From: an uncultured Clostridia bacterium
Lineage (GTDB): Bacteria > Bacillota > Clostridia > Lachnospirales > Anaerotignaceae
Length of the DNA: 38,907 nucleotides
Assembly: GCA_910586765.1 (NCBI GenBank)
Contig: CAJUJJ010000024.1
Coordinates: forward strand, 1 to 38,907
Direction: 5' to 3'
Made by a program: the position numbers and the translations under genes. A model generated the notes under the pieces. It saw only the letters and a list, made by a program, of their open reading frames with translations, did no database searches and was not told the origin of the DNA. Each line of letters starts with the position of its first letter. The first letter of the stretch is position 1. Shown piece after piece: positions 33,368 to 38,907 of this stretch.

Positions 33368-33414
33368 AGCAAAACCCCTGAAACCTTAAACTTTCAAGAG
33401 TTTTGCTATTTTTA
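33368..33414 (+). terminator. Possible terminator, plus strand
   Basis: AGCAAAAC...CTGAAA pairs with TTTCAAG...GTTTTGCT (two mismatches) and is followed by ATTTTTATA. It may have ended the blaI-sensor transcript before the IS inserted. The rest of 33233-33545 holds IS left-end sequence and no gene. Confidence 0.5.
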
Positions 33415-33469
33415 TATAAGTAATTTATTTACAAAATAAATAATAGAGAGAATAACAAATATAAATTAC

Positions 33470-33512
33470 AAAAAAAGGACTGAATTTTATAATAAGAAAT
33501 TCAGCCCCTTTT
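33470..33512 (-). terminator. Terminator of the surface protein gene
   Basis: On the minus strand GGGGCTGAATTT pairs with AAATTCAGTCC, followed by seven T. It begins about 35 nt after the stop. Confidence 0.85.
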
Positions 33513-33545
33513 GTTATAATAATTTTAAATATTTTTTATGTATAA

Positions 33546-36500
33546 TTATTTTTCTGAAGATTCGTCTTTGAATTCCTTCTCAGGTTCTTCTTTAGGCTCG
33601 TCTTTGGATTCTTCTTTAGCTTCCTCTTTGGATTCTTCTTTGGGTTCCTCTTTAGGTTCCTCTTTGGATTCCTCTTTAGGTTCCTCTTTGGATTCTTCTT
33701 TAGATTCCTCTTTGGATTCCTCTTTAGGTTTCTCTTTGGATTCTTCTTTAGATTCCTCTTTGGATTCTTCTTTAGATTCCTCTTTGGATTCTTCTTTAGG
33801 CTCCTCTTTGGATTCTTCTTTAGGTTCCTCTTTGGATTCTTCTTTGGGTTTCTCTTTAGATTCTTCTTTAGGTTCCTCTTTGGATTCTTCTTTAGATTCC
33901 TCTTTGGATTCTTCTTTAGGTTCCTCTTTGGATTCCTCTTTAGGCTCGTCTTTGGATTCTTCTTTAGGTTCCTCTTTGGATTCCTCTTTAGGTTTTTCAG
34001 CAGGTTTACTTGTTACTTTATCAGCAGGCTTTTCGGATATGTTACTTTCTTCTTTGGTAGTTTCCTGATCCAAAGGTCCTACAATCGTTTCAATTTCACT
34101 TTCAGTCATATCATCTGTCAACTGTATAAATGAAATCTCTGCTTTTTGGTCACGTAATGAGAATGTTGTTATTTCTGGCTTATAAGTAAGCGTAACTTTA
34201 TAAACTTTTGGAAGTGTGTTGCCCTTTGTAACAACAATCGCAATTGGTGTTGGTTCATTTGGTGTTAAAATCAAACCTGTAGCAGAAATTGGTACAGCAT
34301 CTTCATCATAAATAACACATTCATATTCGCCTGTTGATTTTGTTACAATAGCTGCTTCTGAATATGGAATTTCAATGCTTAATTGTTCATCTTCAACTGT
34401 TTTCTTGATAGAATTTTCAGTATTTTTGTCTTTTATAGTAATCTCAGTTAATTTACCATTATTTTCATTCCACTTATAAGTTTTATTCTGTAGTTGTAAT
34501 GGGAAACTTTCTGGCATATTACGCAATGTTGCATGACTGTTTATTTCTTCACTAATAGTATCTTCTAATGGATTGACACCAAAAGCAGCAAATAAATCTT
34601 TTACACTTGCAAATTGCAAATAATTTATAGAAGTATCATCAGAAGTTCCTCCAAAACGACCTTCATCTAAAAAGTTTTGCATTGTTTTTTCTAAAGGTGT
34701 TCCATCTTTTTTTGTACCAATATTTAAGCTAATATCTTCTGGATTTAGATGTCTTGCTTTTAATTCTCCTACAGTATAAAAATATTGATATTGATTTATC
34801 CCTTTATAATTAAAATAGAAATCATAAATTAAACTTGAGGACATATTTGTATAGAAATTATATTCTATAATAAAATCACCATCAACAACTTCTCCTGCAT
34901 AGTCATACAATAATAACTGAGGTACACAGTTTTTGCGAGCAAGCCAAACTACAAGTTCTGGCTTTTCAGATGCCATATAAACATCAACTTGATTACCATC
35001 ATCACCTATCATTGTTGTATGTCTCAAATCTAAATAACCCAAAAATACATTTTCAGTTTCATTAAAGAAAGGCCAAAAAGAAGTAGTATCTTTTTTCAAT
35101 TCTAATGTATATCTATTTTCTGAACTTGATTGTAGTGATGGTATAGGAGGATTCTCTCCTTCAAACTTTATAACATCTGCCTGTATAGGTTCTCCTATTG
35201 AAAGTTCACAAATTTCAGAAGTATAATAGTCTGTAGTAGTGCTGCCTTCAGAAATTTTATAATAATCTATTCCTATTTTATATTTGTTAGGCACTTCTTC
35301 CATATAATCAACAAATGGTGAAAGATAGCCATCTATAAGAATACCTATTTTTTCTCCCTCTTGGTAAAATTTTGTATTTACACCTATACTGCCCATTTCA
35401 GTATTGTCTTTATAGAAATGTATAGATGAATATCTAATAATATTCTCCATACTATCTTCATCAATAGGTTCTCCATTTTCTTTTGTAATAGGAATAAAGA
35501 CATTCAACCAATTTTCTCCATCAACTAATTCAGGTTCGCCAATTTTTATATTATAACTTGCTTCACGGATAATTGTTGTACAAGTTTTTTCGCTTGTGAC
35601 TCCACCAGAAAACTTAAATGTAAATTCTAATTCCCTATTTAAAACAAGAGTATCTGTAAACTCTTTTGTAAATTTAACAGAAGTAAAACCATTTGGCAAA
35701 ATTTCTGTAGCATAATGTTTATTTTCCTCCAATGTAATTACAGTAGCATTTTCGCTTTCTTTAAATGTAATTGTATCAAGTTTTTCTGTAGGTTTCATAT
35801 ACTTGATATGGTATTCTAAATTAGATTTACCATAGACTTCTGTAGTATAGTTTTCTTCTGTATTATATCCAGGTCTTGTAACAATAATACCTGCTGCTCG
35901 GGAAGCCGTGATTTCATATACAGATTGATTTTCTGGTTCATTTTGTGGAAAAACTTTAATGGTAATCTCTACTGTAGAAGCCTCATCTAAATAAATATCA
36001 AAGGTATCATCATGAAGCCCAGCAGTATGCTCTTCTTCACTTCCTCCTAGTTTATAAGTAAGTGTTATTGATGCATTTTCAACATTTGAAATTGCTTTTA
36101 AATTGATATTGTTTTTTAAAAGTAATATTTCTCCATCAATTGTTTTTGGAACATAACCATAAAAGTTTACAGTATTTGTAAGACCAGAAATAATTAAAGA
36201 ATTTAAAACGGGCGTATCTGACAATACCTTCACAACTTTATATTTTTCTTCATTGGTTAATCCAGAAATAATCGTTGTTTCTAATGGTTCTAAATTTTCA
36301 TAAAGAATTTCTGTATCTTCTGAGCCTAAAGTACCATTTTTCATAACCGGATAGGACTTGTTATTATCTTTGTATGCAATAATGTAATAGCGGTATCCTT
36401 GTTGTAAATCTGTAATACAACCATCACCTGCTGTTCCTTCAGAACCTTCTTCCAAAATAACAGTTGCATTTTGTTTTGATTCTACTGTTAAAACTGCTGT

Positions 36501-38453
36501 TTTGTTTGCAATAATTTCTCTTATATTATTAGGGTGATTTAACCAAATTTTTACAGAAAATTTATTACCACTATCACTCAATCCAGTGATAAAAGAATAA
36601 GTATTTTCTGTTGCACCTGCAATTTCTGTATCATTTCGATACCATTGATAATTTAGATTTATAAAAGGTTGTACATCTGCTTTAAAAACAGCTTTTTCTC
36701 CAGCAAAAACACTTACATTATCTGGGCCATTTACTACAAGTGATAAATCATTACTAATAGTAAATTTTAAAAATGGATTTGCTAAATATTCTTTTTTAGA
36801 ATTTTTTCCTCTTAAATTCCAATTTGTTTCCTCCAAAGAAATTTGATAAGAAGTTCCTTTTTTTGGAATACTAAAAGAAAGACAATTTCGTGATAAAGAA
36901 GTATTTTCTATAATACCACTTTCATTTTCACTTTGATATGTAAATAAATTATTTAAGTTAGATACATATTTTCCATCTATCAAAAATTCTATTGGTTCAT
37001 CAAAAAACATATTTACAAAAACATTTGTTTTTGTTTGCGACATTTCTACATAAGAATATTGTAATTCTTTTTTATCATCTGGCTGAGGTTGATTATTTGT
37101 ATCATCTCCTATACTTGGAGGATTACTTGTATTACTAGAAGAATTAGGTTTTCTATTAGAAGAACTTCCATAATTATAATGGGTACCTGTATTTAAAATA
37201 CTATTATTTATATTAGAAGTAATGCCATCTTTAATATCTACTTTATCTGGATTTTGTGCAATAGACACATTCTCAGAATTAATAGAAACAGACTCTAATT
37301 TTCCTGTACCACCAACAGTTGCCTCTGCATTGATTTCCATAGAGGATACTGTTGCGGTAGAAGCTACATTTATTTTTGCTTCCATTGCTTTTTCTGTAAT
37401 TACAATATTTTCTGCTTTTCCTCCTAAAATGTCAACTTTTGCTTTTGGAGAATCTACTACAACAGAAGGGAAAGTACCTTCCAAAGAAACTTTCGTATTT
37501 TCTGGAATAGCAACTACAATACCTTCAAATCCATCTCCATTTAAATTGTTGGTTTGTAATTTACTTTCTGAACGCACTTCAGTCATGTTAATATTTGTGT
37601 TTCCTGATGCCACAACTCTAACTGGTACATTGTCTGGTACTTCAACACGAAGTGTTCCAAGTTGTGTATCAATAAATAAAATACTGTTTATTCCACCACC
37701 AGAAACAATGGTTTCTCCTTTTACTATTACATTATTGAGTGTTACTTCTCCCGTACCAACACCTTCAGAAATATATAAATCTCCTTCTACTACAGCATTT
37801 TTAAGCTCAACATCAGGTGATACGATAGAAAGATTTCCTTGTATTGTCTGGTTATTTAAGTCATGTTTTCCTTCTGTATATACAGAACCTGCAACAGAAC
37901 ATAATATGCTTGATGCTTCCCCAAAAGATATAGGGTTTTCTGGTTTCAATGTTCCATCTAAATAACCATTCAAATGTCCTTTCTTTGTTAATATATTTAC
38001 ACTACTTCTTGCATAATCTGCAATTTGACTATCATCTTTAAATTTTGATTTTTCATTATCACTTAAGTCATACTTTAACATTTTTGCAAGTATTACAACA
38101 GCATCTTGTCGAGTTAGTGTTTGATTTGTTTTTTCAAACGCAATATCTGTTATATTTTCTGAAAACCATTTTTGTAATGTTATTATTTGAGATTGTATTT
38201 GTGGTAGTTTGTCATAGTGAAAAAGTTTTGCCGACATTTCAATAAATTCTTCATAAGTAACACTATGTTTTGCATCATAGGAGTCCATAACACTTTTATA
38301 GACATTTTTTTCCGCTAAAGTTTTTATGTACTTGTCTGACCAATGCTCTAAGGAATTTTTTGCAAAAACAGAACAGGTAGATGAAATACATAAAATCAAC
38401 GTCATAACAAATGATACTAGTCGAAAATAAAATCGCTTTTTCTTACCTTTCAT
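33546..38453 (-). CDS. Very large SLH-anchored cell-surface protein with Lys/Glu-rich tail
   Basis: 1635 residues from the ATG 6 nt after GGAGGGA. A signal peptide (1-33, ending CSVFA) is followed by three SLH repeats (about 35-200: LEHWSDKYIKTLAEKNVY; TLTRQDAVVILAKML; HLNGYLDGTLKPENPISFGEASSIL), which tether it to secondary cell-wall polymers. Next is a repetitive beta-helix-like region (about 205-415, EGDLYISEGVGTGEVTLNNVIVKG type) and a Ser/Asn/Pro linker. An Ig-like domain (VFAGEKAVFKADV...YQWYRND) and further beta-sandwich repeats occupy most of 600-1440. The end is about 34 KEES/KEEP tetrapeptides. No LPxTG signal. Role unknown: adhesin or S-layer-type. Confidence 0.88.
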   Translation of the reverse strand: MKGKKKRFYFRLVSFVMTLILCISSTCSVFAKNSLEHWSDKYIKTLAEKNVYKSVMDSYDAKHSVTYEEFIEMSAKLFHYDKLPQIQSQIITLQKWFSENITDIAFEKTNQTLTRQDAVVILAKMLKYDLSDNEKSKFKDDSQIADYARSSVNILTKKGHLNGYLDGTLKPENPISFGEASSILCSVAGSVYTEGKHDLNNQTIQGNLSIVSPDVELKNAVVEGDLYISEGVGTGEVTLNNVIVKGETIVSGGGINSILFIDTQLGTLRVEVPDNVPVRVVASGNTNINMTEVRSESKLQTNNLNGDGFEGIVVAIPENTKVSLEGTFPSVVVDSPKAKVDILGGKAENIVITEKAMEAKINVASTATVSSMEINAEATVGGTGKLESVSINSENVSIAQNPDKVDIKDGITSNINNSILNTGTHYNYGSSSNRKPNSSSNTSNPPSIGDDTNNQPQPDDKKELQYSYVEMSQTKTNVFVNMFFDEPIEFLIDGKYVSNLNNLFTYQSENESGIIENTSLSRNCLSFSIPKKGTSYQISLEETNWNLRGKNSKKEYLANPFLKFTISNDLSLVVNGPDNVSVFAGEKAVFKADVQPFINLNYQWYRNDTEIAGATENTYSFITGLSDSGNKFSVKIWLNHPNNIREIIANKTAVLTVESKQNATVILEEGSEGTAGDGCITDLQQGYRYYIIAYKDNNKSYPVMKNGTLGSEDTEILYENLEPLETTIISGLTNEEKYKVVKVLSDTPVLNSLIISGLTNTVNFYGYVPKTIDGEILLLKNNINLKAISNVENASITLTYKLGGSEEEHTAGLHDDTFDIYLDEASTVEITIKVFPQNEPENQSVYEITASRAAGIIVTRPGYNTEENYTTEVYGKSNLEYHIKYMKPTEKLDTITFKESENATVITLEENKHYATEILPNGFTSVKFTKEFTDTLVLNRELEFTFKFSGGVTSEKTCTTIIREASYNIKIGEPELVDGENWLNVFIPITKENGEPIDEDSMENIIRYSSIHFYKDNTEMGSIGVNTKFYQEGEKIGILIDGYLSPFVDYMEEVPNKYKIGIDYYKISEGSTTTDYYTSEICELSIGEPIQADVIKFEGENPPIPSLQSSSENRYTLELKKDTTSFWPFFNETENVFLGYLDLRHTTMIGDDGNQVDVYMASEKPELVVWLARKNCVPQLLLYDYAGEVVDGDFIIEYNFYTNMSSSLIYDFYFNYKGINQYQYFYTVGELKARHLNPEDISLNIGTKKDGTPLEKTMQNFLDEGRFGGTSDDTSINYLQFASVKDLFAAFGVNPLEDTISEEINSHATLRNMPESFPLQLQNKTYKWNENNGKLTEITIKDKNTENSIKKTVEDEQLSIEIPYSEAAIVTKSTGEYECVIYDEDAVPISATGLILTPNEPTPIAIVVTKGNTLPKVYKVTLTYKPEITTFSLRDQKAEISFIQLTDDMTESEIETIVGPLDQETTKEESNISEKPADKVTSKPAEKPKEESKEEPKEESKDEPKEESKEEPKEESKEESKEESKEEPKEESKEKPKEESKEEPKEESKEEPKEESKEESKEESKEESKEESKEKPKEESKEESKEESKEEPKEESKEEPKEEPKEESKEEAKEESKDEPKEEPEKEFKDESSEK
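33582..33989 (-). repeat. 12-bp tandem repeat coding for the KEES/KEEP tail
   Basis: About 34 consecutive 12-bp units coding KEES, KEEP and a few variants (KDEP, KEKP, KEEA). The third-position choices vary from unit to unit. This creates an open frame on the other strand (33538-34068, Ser/Leu/Gly-rich) that is an artefact. Confidence 0.95.
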
Positions 38454-38907
38454 AATAAATCCCTCCATACTCTTTATAATAATGTAATAAAATGTAACTG
38501 AAATTTTCCTCCTTTCTTCATTAAAATAAAAATCTTTATATAATAAAATACAACTTCTTCATAAAAACGGTAAAACTATTTTTTCTATCAAAAAGAAATT
38601 ATTATAATTACCATAAATAAAAAATCTATTCTTTGTGTTATATCTTTAAATTATTTCATATTACAAATACTTAACATGACATATATTTCACCTTTTATAA
38701 ATTCTTTGATTTTATATCACAAAATTTTTGTTATTTTTTATCATTTTTTCACGATATGTTTATTGTACTATTAACTAAACATAATATCAATAATCTTATA
38801 TAAAAATTATAAAAATTATTTTTAGTGAATATTGATAAAAATGCAAAATTAAAGAGAGTGTTAAGTAAATAATGAGGGAAAAGAAAAAGTAGAATTGCAA
38901 TGAAATT
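38454..38907. promoter_or_regulatory. Upstream region of the surface protein gene, with GAAAGGAGG
   Basis: About 450 bp, very AT-rich, no gene. On the minus strand a full GAAAGGAGG (38508-38516) lies about 55 nt before the start codon, with no start codon at the proper distance from it. The real ribosome binding site (GGAGGGA) is separate, closer to the ATG. This looks like the STAB-SD sites that protect some mRNAs. TATAAA on the minus strand (38535-38540) could be the -10, but its -35 is not clear. A short ATG frame at 38871 stops after six codons. Confidence 0.5.

Noticed and set aside
33582..33989. CRISPR-like periodicity
   Set aside because: Units are 12 bp, contiguous and coding, with no spacers and no cas genes.
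33538..34068. Plus-strand Ser/Leu/Gly repeat protein frame
   Set aside because: It is the complement of the 12-bp repeats coding the KEES/KEEP tail; it has no ribosome binding site and lies opposite a well-supported gene.
38871..38891. Start of a plus-strand gene at the right edge (ATGAGGGAAAAG...)
   Set aside because: The frame stops at TAG after six codons.

Overview
The window is AT-rich DNA from a spore-forming, strictly anaerobic-looking member of the Clostridia, possibly Lachnospirales-like. Pointers are the Bacillota-type LexA with a Cheo-type box, the dnaE-pfkA-pyk order, an O2-sensitive glycyl radical enzyme with its activase, an EFR1 flavodoxin-ferredoxin, a SASP-like small gene, and GGAGG ribosome binding sites almost everywhere. 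No rRNA, tRNA or CRISPR array was seen.

Layout. 1-2.6 kb: a small SASP-like gene, an EcsC-family protein, a structured intergenic repeat, then floA. 2.6-7.3 kb (minus strand): a tetrapyrrole operon (precorrin-2 dehydrogenase-like, hemC, cobA-hemD fusion, hemB), then an NfeD protein and floA, which probably form a membrane-microdomain pair. 7.3-10.3 kb (plus): lexA with its own SOS box, nadE and a zinc-ribbon protein, apparently one operon. 10.3-11.1 kb: divergent merR and carboxymuconolactone decarboxylase-like genes. 11.2-17.8 kb (minus): dnaE, pfkA and pyk, with a terminator and a new promoter between pfkA and pyk. 18.0-21.2 kb: an HxlR regulator divergent from a nitroreductase/monooxygenase pair, an HD hydrolase, an EFR1 protein and an orphan BlaI repressor. 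21.5-26.1 kb (minus): a stalk-domain secreted protein, a second copy of the structured repeat, a bacterial PARG-like protein, and four unrecognised genes, three of them secreted or membrane-anchored. 26.2-30.2 kb (plus): XRE-cupin regulator, glycyl radical enzyme and activating enzyme. 30.3-32.6 kb (plus): a BlaI/M56 sensor pair under two tandem operators. 32.7-33.4 kb: a decayed IS200-type element. 33.5-38.5 kb (minus): a very large SLH-anchored surface protein with a Lys/Glu-rich repetitive tail.

Most interesting items. (1) The glycyl radical enzyme has Cys-x-Val where characterised dehydratases and C-N/C-S lyases have Cys-x-Glu, and sits in a minimal operon with a perfect 14-bp candidate operator. 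(2) Two copies of a roughly 195-bp modular hairpin repeat, whose stems differ between copies in a pairing-preserving way. (3) A BlaR1-like protease with an unrelated outer sensor domain. (4) A candidate mRNA-stabilising Shine-Dalgarno (STAB-SD) ahead of the surface-protein gene. (5) An IS200 transposase whose stop codon falls exactly on the conserved active-site glutamine. All functional calls come from reading the sequence; none was confirmed by database search.
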